Below are positions 35,637-45,287 of a stretch of DNA of 64,000 nt, in pieces. Origin of the DNA: Lachnospiraceae bacterium (GTDB lineage: Bacteria > Bacillota > Clostridia > Lachnospirales > Lachnospiraceae); contig JAGAYR010000016.1 of the NCBI GenBank assembly GCA_017940415.1, positions 124,001 through 188,000 of the forward strand, read 5' to 3'. Position 1 is the stretch's first letter. Every line of letters begins with the position of its first letter. The position numbers were made by a program, and so were the translations under genes. The notes below the pieces were generated by a model. That model was not told where the DNA came from and did not search any database. It saw only the letters and a program-made list of their open reading frames with translations.

Positions 35637-37052
35637 TCAGATATATTCGTTTGTTCTTGAATACTCTTCATATTTATCGTCCTGCTCGGTATGTTTGTCT
35701 TCTTTGGGAAGATTTGAGAAGAATTTCATCAAAAACGGAATGGATATAAGCGCAGACAGGATATCGGCGCACATCTGTGAACACTGGATTCCCAAAAATC
35801 CCATAAACAAAGGCAATATAACCAGAAGAGGAATATAGCATAGTCCCGATCTGAGCATCGACAGTATCGATGCCTTCTTAGCCTCTCCTATACTCTGGAA
35901 CAGCATGTTTCCCACTACAGAGATCGGCTGCACCACCACCGCGATGCACATAAATCTCAGTGCGGGTATTCCGTAATAAACGACCATGTCGTCATCTCTG
36001 AACACCCTGATTATGTCCGCAGAGAAAACAAAACCAAGAACCGCAAGGCAGGTCATAAGAATGGTTCCGGCTCTCCAAGTTGCAAAGCAGGCTTCCCTTA
36101 CTCTTTTATACTTTTTGGAACCGTAATTAAACGCGGAAACAGGCTGGAATCCCTGGCCGATACCGATCATGGTACTTCCTATAAACATCAGCACTCTTCC
36201 GTCTATGGTCATTGCGGCGATCGCAGCATCTCCGTAGGGTTTGGAGCATGCGTTGAGCACCATAGTGGACAAGGTTGCACAAAGCTGTCTGAGAAGTGAG
36301 GGAAACCCGGTCTTGATGATCTCAAAGACTCTCACTGCGATCTCTTTTGCAGGAAGCTTCAGATACGCCGGATTTATGGAGCTGATAGCCCTGTGTGACA
36401 GGAACATGTACAGAAGGATGCACAGACTGACTATCTGGGATACCATTGTCGCAATTGCCGCTCCTCTTATTCCCAGTCCGTAATTAAACATAAGTATGGG
36501 ATCCAACGCCATATTGAGTACGCCGCCCGATACCAGCCCGAACATGGCAAAAAACGCTCTGCCCTCATATCTGAGTACATTGTTAAGGACACAGCTTACT
36601 GCCAGAACCGGACCCGATATCAGAATATAAGTCGCATAGATCTTGGCATAGGGGAAAATAGTAGGAGTCGCCATCGAATTAATAAGTGCATCCAGACAGA
36701 TGAATCCCAACAGAGTAAGAAAGATGCCGGATAAAAGCGATGCGGTGATTCCCAAAGTCAGGGTCTTATCCGCTTCATCTTTTTTACCGGCAGCAAGAAG
36801 TCTTGCTATTTTGGAACCGCTCCCCTGACCATACATAAATCCGAAGGCCTGGAAAACGGATTGAACACTCATTACAATTCCGATGGCCGCGCTGGCACTT
36901 GTATTGATCTTACCTACAAAATAAGCATCAACCAGGTTATATACCATGGTGATCAGCATGCTTATGACCGTGGGTACCGCCAGGGTAAATACCAGCTTTC
37001 CCGGCGGCGTAAGTATCATCTTTTTATATTGTTTAGCTTCGTCATCGTTCAC
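35637..37052 (-). CDS. MATE-family multidrug/metabolite efflux transporter
   Basis: This 12-helix cation-coupled antiporter of 471 residues contains two MatE repeats. The first has PTVISMLITMVYNLVDAYFVGKI and the second has GFPSLLRQLCATLSTMVLN. Typical loops include GIRGAAIATMVSQ and GIGQGFQPVSAFNYG. The GTG start at 37052 overlaps the Enzyme I stop (GTGA), so the gene is coupled as the last of the operon. The substrate is unknown. Confidence 0.92.
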   Translation of the reverse strand: MNDDEAKQYKKMILTPPGKLVFTLAVPTVISMLITMVYNLVDAYFVGKINTSASAAIGIVMSVQSVFQAFGFMYGQGSGSKIARLLAAGKKDEADKTLTLGITASLLSGIFLTLLGFICLDALINSMATPTIFPYAKIYATYILISGPVLAVSCVLNNVLRYEGRAFFAMFGLVSGGVLNMALDPILMFNYGLGIRGAAIATMVSQIVSLCILLYMFLSHRAISSINPAYLKLPAKEIAVRVFEIIKTGFPSLLRQLCATLSTMVLNACSKPYGDAAIAAMTIDGRVLMFIGSTMIGIGQGFQPVSAFNYGSKKYKRVREACFATWRAGTILMTCLAVLGFVFSADIIRVFRDDDMVVYYGIPALRFMCIAVVVQPISVVGNMLFQSIGEAKKASILSMLRSGLCYIPLLVILPLFMGFLGIQCSQMCADILSALISIPFLMKFFSNLPKEDKHTEQDDKYEEYSRTNEYI

Positions 37053-38740
37053 TTCAAAATCTCTTTTATCTTCTCCACGGTATCGGCTTCCAGCACAAGA
37101 GATGTTAAACTTCTGCAGCTGGACATGGTCAGGCCGCGAACAGCTCGTTTTATCTCTTCCACTTTGTAAGGAGATACGCTAAGGTTCTTTACTCCAAGCC
37201 CTAAGAATACGGGGAGCATGCAGGTATCTGATGCTGCTTCTCCGCAGACCGTAACAGGTATTCCAACAGAGATGGCCGCATCACATATCTGCTTCACAGC
37301 CCTGATAACCGCAGGCTGATATATGCTCACATAACCTGCCATTGCGGGGTTTCCTCTGTCGGCACACATTATGTACTGGGACAGATCGTTGGTTCCTATC
37401 GAAAAGAAATCGACTTCCCTGGCCAACTCACGGGCACACATAACAGCGGCAGGAGTCTCCATCATGCACCCCAGCTTTATATCCTCGCGATAGGATAAGC
37501 CGTGCTTGCCCAGTTCATATCTGCATCCTTCTATAAGATGCCTTGCTTCGATAACTTCGGAAAGTGAAGTTACCATGGGTATCATGATATCTATCTTTCT
37601 GCCCTTTGATGCTTTAAGGATTGCCCTGGCCTGGATCATAAAACTGTCGGGATCAAGAAGGCTTCTTCTTATACCCCTTAAGCCCAGTGCAGGATTATCC
37701 GTATGACTTTCGCTTTCCAATAGTGCATCCGGCCCCTTGTCGCCGCCCACGTCCATGGTTCTGATAACAACATCCTTGCCGGCAAAAGAATCCGCTATGC
37801 GCGCATATATCTCTTCCTGTTCATTTTCGGGATAATTTAAACCGCCGCTCATAAACAGGAACTCCGTTCTTACAAGACCTGCTCCGTCGGAATATGCTGC
37901 CTCCTCCGGAACGTCCCCGGAACTGATATTGCACAATACTCCTATCTGAGTTCCGTCCTTGGTCTTTACGGGTTCAGAAACAATTCCCTTAGTCTCTTTA
38001 GGCTTCTTTATCACAGGAACAGCCTTGCCGGAATACATGGCTTTTTCCTCGGAAGTGGGATCTATTATAACGATTCCGTTTCTTCCGTCCACAATGCATT
38101 CTTTATTATCCGATACATCTTCGGAAGTGTAAGGAACTCCGAATACCGCAACGATCCCCATGGATCTGAGGATTACGGCAGCATGCGAAGCCCCGCTTCC
38201 CCCGCGCATTACGACAGCTTTTACATTCTCTGCCTTACAGCTTACTATCTGTGCCGCAGAAAGCCTGTCTGCAAATATGACATCTCCGTCAGATTCCGCA
38301 ACATTCTCCTGAGCCCCGGTTACCTCACCGCCCATAAGAGACATAATCCCGTTTTTTACTTCCTCAAGATCTTCGTTTCTGGCAGCAACCGTCTCATCGC
38401 CTGAAGCATTCAGCATATCAGAATATTTCTTACACGCTTCTTCCAGTGCTTCATCGGCAAACATTCCGGAATCGATCAGTTCCAGAACATCATCGGACAA
38501 AACAGGATCTCTGGATATCATGATCTGAGCGGATATGATATCCGAGCCCTCTTTGCTGGAACTTTCGGAAGCCACTTTTTTCATTGAACTTTCGAATTCC
38601 AAAAGAGCATCAAAAAAACGCATCCTCTCGAAGTCCGCGTCAGCCTTCTCCCGCTTTGCTTCGCCGGAGCCTGACGCAAACCTCTCACGGATACGTCCTA
38701 TTACGATTCCATCATTAATGGGTAATCCTTTATACTTCAT
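37049..38740 (-). CDS. ptsI: PTS Enzyme I, full length
   Basis: Enzyme I takes phosphate from PEP and gives it to HPr at the start of the sugar PTS. All parts are present in 563 residues. The helical HPr-docking region spans about 30-140. The phosphohistidine domain has His186 in GGSGASHAAVILRSMGI. The PEP barrel has LVRTEFLF, LGLRGIRRSL, METPAAV, FFSIGTNDLSQYIMCADRGN and VCGEAASD. It overlaps the 3' end of fruK by 11 bp and the MATE start by 4 bp. HPr itself is not in the window. It provides the reference against which the short paralogue at 29120 is clearly reduced. Confidence 0.95.
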   Translation of the reverse strand: MKYKGLPINDGIVIGRIRERFASGSGEAKREKADADFERMRFFDALLEFESSMKKVASESSSKEGSDIISAQIMISRDPVLSDDVLELIDSGMFADEALEEACKKYSDMLNASGDETVAARNEDLEEVKNGIMSLMGGEVTGAQENVAESDGDVIFADRLSAAQIVSCKAENVKAVVMRGGSGASHAAVILRSMGIVAVFGVPYTSEDVSDNKECIVDGRNGIVIIDPTSEEKAMYSGKAVPVIKKPKETKGIVSEPVKTKDGTQIGVLCNISSGDVPEEAAYSDGAGLVRTEFLFMSGGLNYPENEQEEIYARIADSFAGKDVVIRTMDVGGDKGPDALLESESHTDNPALGLRGIRRSLLDPDSFMIQARAILKASKGRKIDIMIPMVTSLSEVIEARHLIEGCRYELGKHGLSYREDIKLGCMMETPAAVMCARELAREVDFFSIGTNDLSQYIMCADRGNPAMAGYVSIYQPAVIRAVKQICDAAISVGIPVTVCGEAASDTCMLPVFLGLGVKNLSVSPYKVEEIKRAVRGLTMSSCRSLTSLVLEADTVEKIKEILK

Positions 38741-39665
38741 CGAATACCTTCATTATCTCTTCATACTCGGGAAGCTTACCTTCGAATACGGCTGCACTTC
38801 CGGCAGCAACACCGAGTTTAAGAGCATATCCCGGATCATGTTCATCGAGGAATCCCTTGATAAATCCGGCGGTCATCGAATCTCCCGCACCGAATGCACC
38901 GAGTGCTTTTCCGGCAGGAGCCTTGCACTTATGAACTTCACCGTTTTTATCAAGAAGGAGCGCGCCGTCCGCCCCCATAGATACTATAACATTCTCCGCG
39001 CCTTCTTTGTGAAGTTTTTCTGCTTCTTTGGTGATATCTTCGATACTCTTAAGTTCTTTTCCGGAAGCCTGGCAAAGTTCTTCGAGATTGGGTTTGATAA
39101 GGAAAGGTTTATACTTCAGGGCTTTCCCCAGCCTGTCACCCGTCATATCTACAACAACCTTAACGCCTTCGGGAACAGCTTTCAGGATTCTCTCCAGAGT
39201 ATCTTCAGGTGACTTGGCAGGCATGCTTCCGGCAATAACAAGAAAATCCTCATCGGTCAGTTTCTCTATTTTCTCGCAGAGTTCGTCAACAGACTCATCC
39301 TCAACAAGAGGTCCTGCCGCATTAAGCTCGGTCTCTTCATATCCGCGCTCTGCTGCATCATCAAAGGGAGTTCTTATCTTAACATTGATACGGCTGATAC
39401 CGTTCTTATAAGGAAGCATAATGAAACCTGTGCGGATTCCGATGCTTCTTAAGGTTCCTTCTATCTCATCTCCCGTTGCTCCGGCAATGAATCCAAGAGC
39501 TCTGGTGGGAACATCCAGATTCTTGAGGACAACGGATACATTGATACCCTTACCGCCCGCACGGAGTTCTTCCCTGTCGGATCTGTTTGTTCCGCCCTTT
39601 TTAAGGTATGCGGAAGGATACATTACATAATCAAGTGACGGGTTCAAAGTAAGAGTATAGACCAT
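38730..39665 (-). CDS. fruK: 1-phosphofructokinase
   Basis: This PfkB-family kinase phosphorylates fructose-1-phosphate to fructose-1,6-bisphosphate after PTS uptake of fructose. The N-terminal VYTLTLNPSLDYVMY and AGGKGINVSVVLKNL are typical for the FruK/LacC group, and the catalytic base lies in GAFGAGDSMTAGF. The length of 311 aa is normal. AAGGAGG precedes the ATG, 1 nt after the trkH stop. A fructose EII is not seen nearby. Tagatose-6-phosphate kinase is the main alternative. Its coupling to Enzyme I supports a PTS role. Confidence 0.9.
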   Translation of the reverse strand: MVYTLTLNPSLDYVMYPSAYLKKGGTNRSDREELRAGGKGINVSVVLKNLDVPTRALGFIAGATGDEIEGTLRSIGIRTGFIMLPYKNGISRINVKIRTPFDDAAERGYEETELNAAGPLVEDESVDELCEKIEKLTDEDFLVIAGSMPAKSPEDTLERILKAVPEGVKVVVDMTGDRLGKALKYKPFLIKPNLEELCQASGKELKSIEDITKEAEKLHKEGAENVIVSMGADGALLLDKNGEVHKCKAPAGKALGAFGAGDSMTAGFIKGFLDEHDPGYALKLGVAAGSAAVFEGKLPEYEEIMKVFDEV

Positions 39666-39666
39666 T

Positions 39667-41112
39667 TTATTTCCTCCTTGGTTTCAACATGCTGAAGAAC
39701 AGAAGCATAGGGAACAGCTCAAGTCTTCCCGCAAGCATGTCGAAGATCAGTATTATCTTGGAATATGCAGAGAAAAATCCGTAGTTACATGTGGGGCCTA
39801 CCAGTGAAAGTCCGGGACCGATATTGTTGATGGTCGCCGCTACCGCGGTAAATCCCGTGGTAAAGTCATAATTCTCAATACTGACGAATAAAAGTGATAT
39901 GAAAAATATCACAAAATAGATCGAGATGAATACATTGGTGGAACGGATAACCGATTCCTTAACAGTATTGCCGTCCATTCTCAGAAGCTTAACTTCCCTG
40001 GGATGTCTTAACACAGAGAGTTCCTTGGCAAACTGCTTCATGAGCAGAACGATCCTGTATACCTTAACACCGCCCGCGGTAGATCCCGAACAGCCGCCTA
40101 TCATCATAAGGATGAGAAGTATCGTTCTGGACAGTTCCGGCCACAAATCGAAATCTGCTGTCGAATATCCGGTGGTTGTCATGATGGAAGCCACCTGGAA
40201 GAAAGCATGACGGAGTGATTCACCGGCACTCTGATAAAGATGGCTGATGTTGATCGCGATGATAACGGTGGAAGTAAATACAATGGCAAGATAGTATTTG
40301 ACTTCCTCGATATGAAAAGCTTCCTTGATCTTGCGGGATATTATAAAGAAATAAAAAGTATAGTTAATTCCGCTGGCTGCCATAAATACGGCAATTATCA
40401 TCTGCTGCGCCGCAGTATATGTTCCGCATGATTCATTAACCAGTCCGAAGCCTCCGGTTCCGACGGTTCCGAAAGTAAGAAGAGCCGACGAATACAGATC
40501 CATTCCGGAAATAAGAAGAGCGATCATCTCGGCAATGGTGATACCGAAATACATGCTGTACATAAGCCTTGCGGTATCACGCACATGAGGAACGATTCTC
40601 TCTACGGAAGGTCCGGTGGACTCCGCTCTCATCAGGTTCATATCGGAAGTTCCCAGCATGGGGAGAACCGCCATCATGAACATGAAGATTCCCATACCGC
40701 CGATCCAGTGCATAAAGCTTCTCCAGAACATTCCGGATCTGCTTAGGGCAGTAACATCGGAAAGAATACTTGCTCCGGTGGTGGTAAAACCTGAAACTGT
40801 TTCAAACAGAGCATCCACATAATTAGGAATGTCACCGCTGAGCATAAGAGGGATGGCTCCGAAAATGGAAAGCACCACCCAGCAAAGGGCTACTATGATA
40901 TATCCTTCTTTAAGAGAAAGATTTTTTCCGGGTTTGATCCTGGCAAGGGGAATTCCGGGGATAAGGCAGATACCGATGGTCAGAAGGTACCACATCCAGT
41001 TACCGTCCCTGTAGATCAGAGAAACAAACATGGGAAGGAGAAGAAATGCCCCTTCAAAGATCAGGAGTATTCCCACAATATAAAGGACTATCGAATTCTT
41101 TTTCATGATCAC
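39667..41112 (-). CDS. trkH: Trk/Ktr potassium uptake channel subunit
   Basis: This is the pore-forming subunit for K+ uptake, 481 residues, built from four M1-P-M2 repeats. Selectivity-filter loops are visible as TVSGFTTTGASIL, TFGTVGTGGFGLV and a later MTTTGYSTADFDLW. A fourth loop reads NNIGPGLSLVG. I keep the GTG at 41112, which overlaps the trkA stop (GTGA) with AAGGAG 8 nt upstream; the ATG at 41106 is an alternative. It works with the TrkA protein encoded just upstream. Confidence 0.95.
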   Translation of the reverse strand: MIMKKNSIVLYIVGILLIFEGAFLLLPMFVSLIYRDGNWMWYLLTIGICLIPGIPLARIKPGKNLSLKEGYIIVALCWVVLSIFGAIPLMLSGDIPNYVDALFETVSGFTTTGASILSDVTALSRSGMFWRSFMHWIGGMGIFMFMMAVLPMLGTSDMNLMRAESTGPSVERIVPHVRDTARLMYSMYFGITIAEMIALLISGMDLYSSALLTFGTVGTGGFGLVNESCGTYTAAQQMIIAVFMAASGINYTFYFFIISRKIKEAFHIEEVKYYLAIVFTSTVIIAINISHLYQSAGESLRHAFFQVASIMTTTGYSTADFDLWPELSRTILLILMMIGGCSGSTAGGVKVYRIVLLMKQFAKELSVLRHPREVKLLRMDGNTVKESVIRSTNVFISIYFVIFFISLLFVSIENYDFTTGFTAVAATINNIGPGLSLVGPTCNYGFFSAYSKIILIFDMLAGRLELFPMLLFFSMLKPRRK

Positions 41113-42464
41113 TCGAGAATCTCCTTGATATTGGCAATCCTTCCGCCGCTCATGACTATGATAACTCTGTCACCCACCATCAGCTGATCCTGACCGGTGG
41201 GGATAATGTTCTTGCCGTTTCTGAAGATGCTGCAGACGAGCGCATCTTTTCTGAGCTTAAGATCTTTGAGCATGACTCCCGTAACAGAGGACTCCTCCTT
41301 GATCTTAAACTCGATTGCTTCAGCCTTTCCGTCCTCCAGTTTGTAAAGCGACTCAACATCGTTGGAAGGATCGGTGCTGAGGGAACGGGCAAATTTAACG
41401 ATATAATCCGCGGTTATGGCCGAGGGATTGATAATGGTATCAAGATTAAGCGCATCTATTACGGAACCGAAATTCAGTCTTCCTATCTTGGTGACAACCT
41501 TCGCCTTGGAATGCTTGCCCGCATAGAGAGACAGAAGTATGTTCTCCTCATCAACTCCGGTGAGAGCGGCAAATCCCTGGAAGGAGGACAGATCTTCCTG
41601 ATCGAGAAGATCCCTGTTAGTTCCGTCTCCGTGTATTATTCTGGCTGCGGGAAGTCCTTCGGACAGTTCCTCGCACCTCTTGTAGTCCATTTCAACAATG
41701 GTGGTCTCGATGCCGGATCTTAAGAGTCTTTCCGCCAAATAGTAGGACAGAGTTCCTCCTCCGACTATCATTGCATTTCTGACTCTTCCTTTAACGACGC
41801 CCAGCTTCTTGAAAAATGCCAAAGCATCTTTTCTCGTGGTGGCAATGCTGACATCATCATCCGCCGCAAAAGAGAAATTACCTTTGGGGATGATAACGTC
41901 CTTACCTCTTCTGATGGTACAGACGATTATTCCTTTTAATATGTCTTCTCTCAAAATGGAGAGAGACTGTCCGCAAATGGACATTTCTTCGGTTACATGG
42001 AAATGGAAAAGCTCCACTCTTCCGCCGGAGAAAGTATCGATCTTAAATACCTGAGGAAACAAAAATACTCGTGATATCTCCATTGCTGCGGTATCTTCGG
42101 GATTGATTACCATCGCAAGGTTAAATTCTCTCTTAAGGAAATCTATCTCATGGGAATAGATGGGATTTCTGACTCTGGCTATGGTCTTGCACCTTCCTGC
42201 CCTGCCGGCTATCAGGCAGGCAAGCAGGTTCTTTTCATCGGAATCCGTGACCGCGATAAAGAGATCGCACTCCTTGATACCCGCATCCAGAAGACTCTGG
42301 TAGCTGACACCGTTTCCGATGACTCCCATGGCATCATAATGATTGGTTACCGCTGCTATGGCTTCGCTGTCTTCATCGACAAGCGTAATATTGTGATCTT
42401 CGCTGGACAGCAGCTTGGTGATAACCATTCCTACCTTGCCGCATCCTACAATGACTATATTCAT
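41109..42464 (-). CDS. trkA: Trk system K+ uptake regulatory NAD-binding protein
   Basis: This cytoplasmic gating subunit binds NAD(H)/nucleotides and controls the TrkH channel. It contains two RCK units in 451 residues. The first Rossmann motif is IVGCGKVGMVITKLL at the N-terminus and the second is IVGGGTLSYYLAERLL near residue 230. Each is followed by a TrkA-C domain. The ATG has CGGAGG 5 nt upstream. It is first in the five-gene operon trkA-trkH-fruK-ptsI-MATE. A 16-bp perfect palindrome lies directly in front of its ribosome site. Confidence 0.96.
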   Translation of the reverse strand: MNIVIVGCGKVGMVITKLLSSEDHNITLVDEDSEAIAAVTNHYDAMGVIGNGVSYQSLLDAGIKECDLFIAVTDSDEKNLLACLIAGRAGRCKTIARVRNPIYSHEIDFLKREFNLAMVINPEDTAAMEISRVFLFPQVFKIDTFSGGRVELFHFHVTEEMSICGQSLSILREDILKGIIVCTIRRGKDVIIPKGNFSFAADDDVSIATTRKDALAFFKKLGVVKGRVRNAMIVGGGTLSYYLAERLLRSGIETTIVEMDYKRCEELSEGLPAARIIHGDGTNRDLLDQEDLSSFQGFAALTGVDEENILLSLYAGKHSKAKVVTKIGRLNFGSVIDALNLDTIINPSAITADYIVKFARSLSTDPSNDVESLYKLEDGKAEAIEFKIKEESSVTGVMLKDLKLRKDALVCSIFRNGKNIIPTGQDQLMVGDRVIIVMSGGRIANIKEILE

Positions 42465-42473
42465 AAAACCTCC

Positions 42474-42489
42474 GTGGCATATATGCCAC
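42474..42489. promoter_or_regulatory. Perfect 16-bp palindrome just upstream of trkA
   Basis: GTGGCATATATGCCAC is fully symmetrical and ends directly beside the CGGAGG ribosome site of trkA. It could be a repressor operator or an RNA hairpin that controls access to the ribosome site. The T-run on its plus-strand side follows no plus-strand gene. Confidence 0.5.
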
Positions 42490-42567
42490 CTTTTTTATAG
42501 CAAAGCACTACATGATGTATAATACTATTTTGAATCGGATATTTCAATCGAAGCCCCTCGTAACCGT

Positions 42568-42596
42568 TTGACCTGCAAACGCCTCTGATATATTAT
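42568..42596 (+). promoter_or_regulatory. Promoter of the DUF6056 gene (leaderless arrangement)
   Basis: TTGACC-N17-TATTAT ends only 6 bp before the ATG at 42603. Transcription would begin at or next to the start codon, and no Shine-Dalgarno sequence is present. Confidence 0.5.
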
Positions 42597-42602
42597 TTTT
42601 TT

Positions 42603-43736
42603 ATGGAAAAATCTCGTAAAAAACTGACTTACATCACTACCTTGATTCTTGCAATAACTGCGGTTATTGTATTCTTCACAAACCGTATCATCCCTTTTAT
42701 GATGGATGATCTCTGGTACTCCACACTCCTGGATTCACCCGAACCCATCACCTCGTTTTCGGATATCATACACGCCCAGGTATGGCACTGGCATAACTGG
42801 GGCGGAAGAAGCCTGGCTCACGGACTTCTCCAGCTGATCATTCTGGGCGGAGAAGGATTTGCGGACGTACTTAACACCCTCTGGCTCTTTGTTTTGTCAT
42901 TTACGGTCATCCTGTGTTCAAAGGTTTCGTCAAAACTCAAAGCAGTTCTCGCACCTCTGACCCTGACCGCAGGTCTTATCATCGGCCTTTCCGCCAATTG
43001 GAAAATGAGCATGTTCTGGGAAGCAGGTGCAGCAAACTATCTGTACATCACCGCATTCCTTCTCTTTTTCATGTTCTGCTACCTGAGAGAAACTGACGGA
43101 GAAGTCAAAGCTCTTCCCGGCATCCCCCTATGGATGATCCCTCTTTCCTTAATCGCAGGCTGGAGCAACGAGAATATGGGACCCACCTGTTTCATCGTCT
43201 CCGTTATCGTTATGTATCTTATGAAAAAGAGTACGCGAAAGATCCCCTTCTGGATGATCGAAGGCAGCATCATCTGTTTTATGGGCTGTATCTTGTGCAT
43301 CGCCGCTCCCGGTAATTTCGTAAGAGCCGCAGAGGCAAATAACGAATACGGACTTCTCTGGAAATTATTCCTCAGATGCTACAGCGAGTGCAAAGCCCTT
43401 TTCTCATTCCAGATGCTGACACTCCTTACACTGGCCGCTGTTTTGATCATCAGCATTCCTGTTCTCGGAATAAAGCTTAAGAAAGCGGAGATCATTCTCC
43501 TCATAAGTGCACTTCTTTCCTGGGGCGCAATGGTCCTCTCTCCCCACTATCCCGACAGAGCTACATTCGGCACGATGTGTCTAATGATAAGCGTGATCAT
43601 ATCCCGCAGCTCTCTTATCATTGAAAAGAAAAAAGAGGCGCTGTGGCCTCTTTATCTCGGTGCTTTATTGATCTGGCTGAAAGGCATGTATGACCTTTTC
43701 GAATTCATCGCGATCTATCTCGGATGGATCAAATGA
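42603..43736 (+). CDS. DUF6056-family multi-pass membrane protein
   Basis: This 377-residue protein with about ten helices resembles DUF6056 proteins, which sit in surface polysaccharide regions and look like GT-C-type enzymes. The first external loop holds MMDDLWYSTLLDSPEPITSF and QVWHWHNWGGRSLAHGLLQ, the Asp-Asp and Trp/His-rich block conserved in the family. AGWSNENMGPT follows later. The function is unknown; transfer of a lipid-linked sugar is the best guess. The only well-placed start is the ATG at 42603, which has no ribosome site. Its stop codon abuts the stop of the convergent Mur ligase gene with no base between. Confidence 0.72.
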   Translation: MEKSRKKLTYITTLILAITAVIVFFTNRIIPFMMDDLWYSTLLDSPEPITSFSDIIHAQVWHWHNWGGRSLAHGLLQLIILGGEGFADVLNTLWLFVLSFTVILCSKVSSKLKAVLAPLTLTAGLIIGLSANWKMSMFWEAGAANYLYITAFLLFFMFCYLRETDGEVKALPGIPLWMIPLSLIAGWSNENMGPTCFIVSVIVMYLMKKSTRKIPFWMIEGSIICFMGCILCIAAPGNFVRAAEANNEYGLLWKLFLRCYSECKALFSFQMLTLLTLAAVLIISIPVLGIKLKKAEIILLISALLSWGAMVLSPHYPDRATFGTMCLMISVIISRSSLIIEKKKEALWPLYLGALLIWLKGMYDLFEFIAIYLGWIK

Positions 43737-45278
43737 TCAGGCTCTCGCCAGATGAGGAGATTCATTGTATTCTTTGATGAACTCCTTGGTATAATCCGCA
43801 TCCGATCTGCAGGGTGCATAGACAGTGCCGTACTTCTGTCTTGTTTCTTCACCTTTTCCCGTTATCAACAATACGGTAGGTTTTCTGACTTCGAGGATTG
43901 CCTTGTGAATGGCTGCTCCTCTGTCTTCTATCTCTTCGTAATCGATTCCCGCTTCGCGTGCATACTTTGCAACCTCCGCAGAGATCTCATCGGCAGGATC
44001 CGGTCCGGGATCTTCGGCGCAGATATATATCTTGTCACCGTATTTGGCAGCTACCTGAGGAAGTTCGTATCTTCTCTGATATGCTTTTCCGCCGGGACAT
44101 CCGAATATTCCCACGATCCTGTATCCGGGGAATTCTTTCTTAACGGATGAATAGAGCGCTTCGAAGCTGAGCTTGTTATGTGCATAGTCTACGAATGCAT
44201 TTACAAGTCCGTCATCGCTCTTAAAAAGTTCCATTCTTCCGGGAGACTTTGCTTTTCTGAGTCCGGCTTTAATGCAATCCACAGGAATACCGTAAATTTC
44301 CGCAGCCGCTATAACTCCCAGTGCATTTTCCACGTTGAAAAGACCGGGCATGGTGAGCTCAAATTCCTCTTCGAATGCAGGAGCCTTCTTTTTGGTCACG
44401 CCGAAGAAAATACTGCTCCCTTCCTTGCGGATGTCATGTGCGTAATAATCCGCTTCGGGATTCTTGCAGCTGACGGTGGTTACATCCCCTGCAGCTTTTG
44501 CTTCTTCAAGAACTCTTTCCACGCAGTCCGTATCAAGGCAGACAACGGCATGCTCGGTAAGAGCGAACATCTTCATTTTGGAAGAAAGATAATCTTCAAA
44601 ATCTTTATGCTCATTGGGGCTTATATGGTCCTCGGATATATTCAGGAAAACAGATACGTTATAATCAATGCCCATTACCCTGTCATACTTAAGAGCCTGA
44701 CTGGATACTTCCATCTCCATGAAATCGATCCCCGAACTCACCGCATTGTAGAAATGTCTGTGAAGTTCAAGAGATTCCGCAGTGGTGATGTGGGACTCTT
44801 CCCTTATAACCCCATCATAATTATCAATGGAAGATAAAACCCCGCTCTCGGGTTTTCCGTTTCTCTCCAGATATTCATCCACAACATACTTCATATAATA
44901 GGTAGATGTGGACTTTCCCTTGGTTCCGCCAAAGCCCGTAAGATTAAGCTTCTTCTGGGGATAATCATAGAAAAGATCTCCCAAAAGCGGCATGGCTTTT
45001 CTGATGTCCGATACTATGATGGCAGGAACGTCGCCGCCTTCTTCGTATTCTTTTTCGGAGATGTATGCACATGCTCCGTCGGTGATTGCAGACTTAAGGT
45101 ATTCCGGTTTAAACGCGGCTCCCTTACAGATAAAAAGAGTACCGTCCTTAACCTCTCTGGAATCGTAAGTCACATAAGAGATCTTGCGGGAGAATTCTCC
45201 TTCGTTAACACAGCCTGTCAAAAGGCCTGCTGCCTTAAGTGCATCTTTATATTGATCGAGTGTTAAAATCTGAACCAT
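43737..45278 (-). CDS. MurE-like Mur ligase (UDP-MurNAc-peptide synthetase)
   Basis: This ATP-dependent ligase of 513 residues adds an amino acid to a UDP-MurNAc peptide or a similar acceptor. The P-loop is GFGGTKGKSTST and the carbamylated-Lys area is SSKMKMFALTEHAV. NVENALGVIAAAEIYGIP and SPGRMELF are the central-domain marks, and VDYAHNKLSFEALYSS is followed by GCPGGKAYQRRYELP. Where MurE carries DNPR (meso-DAP type) this protein has EDPGPDP, and the GTKGK form is closer to Gram-positive Lys-type enzymes. The amino acid added is thus unclear. It lies 9 bp after the racemase gene. A dedicated side-chain or second-pathway ligase is more likely than the housekeeping MurE. Confidence 0.85.
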   Translation of the reverse strand: MVQILTLDQYKDALKAAGLLTGCVNEGEFSRKISYVTYDSREVKDGTLFICKGAAFKPEYLKSAITDGACAYISEKEYEEGGDVPAIIVSDIRKAMPLLGDLFYDYPQKKLNLTGFGGTKGKSTSTYYMKYVVDEYLERNGKPESGVLSSIDNYDGVIREESHITTAESLELHRHFYNAVSSGIDFMEMEVSSQALKYDRVMGIDYNVSVFLNISEDHISPNEHKDFEDYLSSKMKMFALTEHAVVCLDTDCVERVLEEAKAAGDVTTVSCKNPEADYYAHDIRKEGSSIFFGVTKKKAPAFEEEFELTMPGLFNVENALGVIAAAEIYGIPVDCIKAGLRKAKSPGRMELFKSDDGLVNAFVDYAHNKLSFEALYSSVKKEFPGYRIVGIFGCPGGKAYQRRYELPQVAAKYGDKIYICAEDPGPDPADEISAEVAKYAREAGIDYEEIEDRGAAIHKAILEVRKPTVLLITGKGEETRQKYGTVYAPCRSDADYTKEFIKEYNESPHLARA

Positions 45279-45287
45279 TTTTATTCC

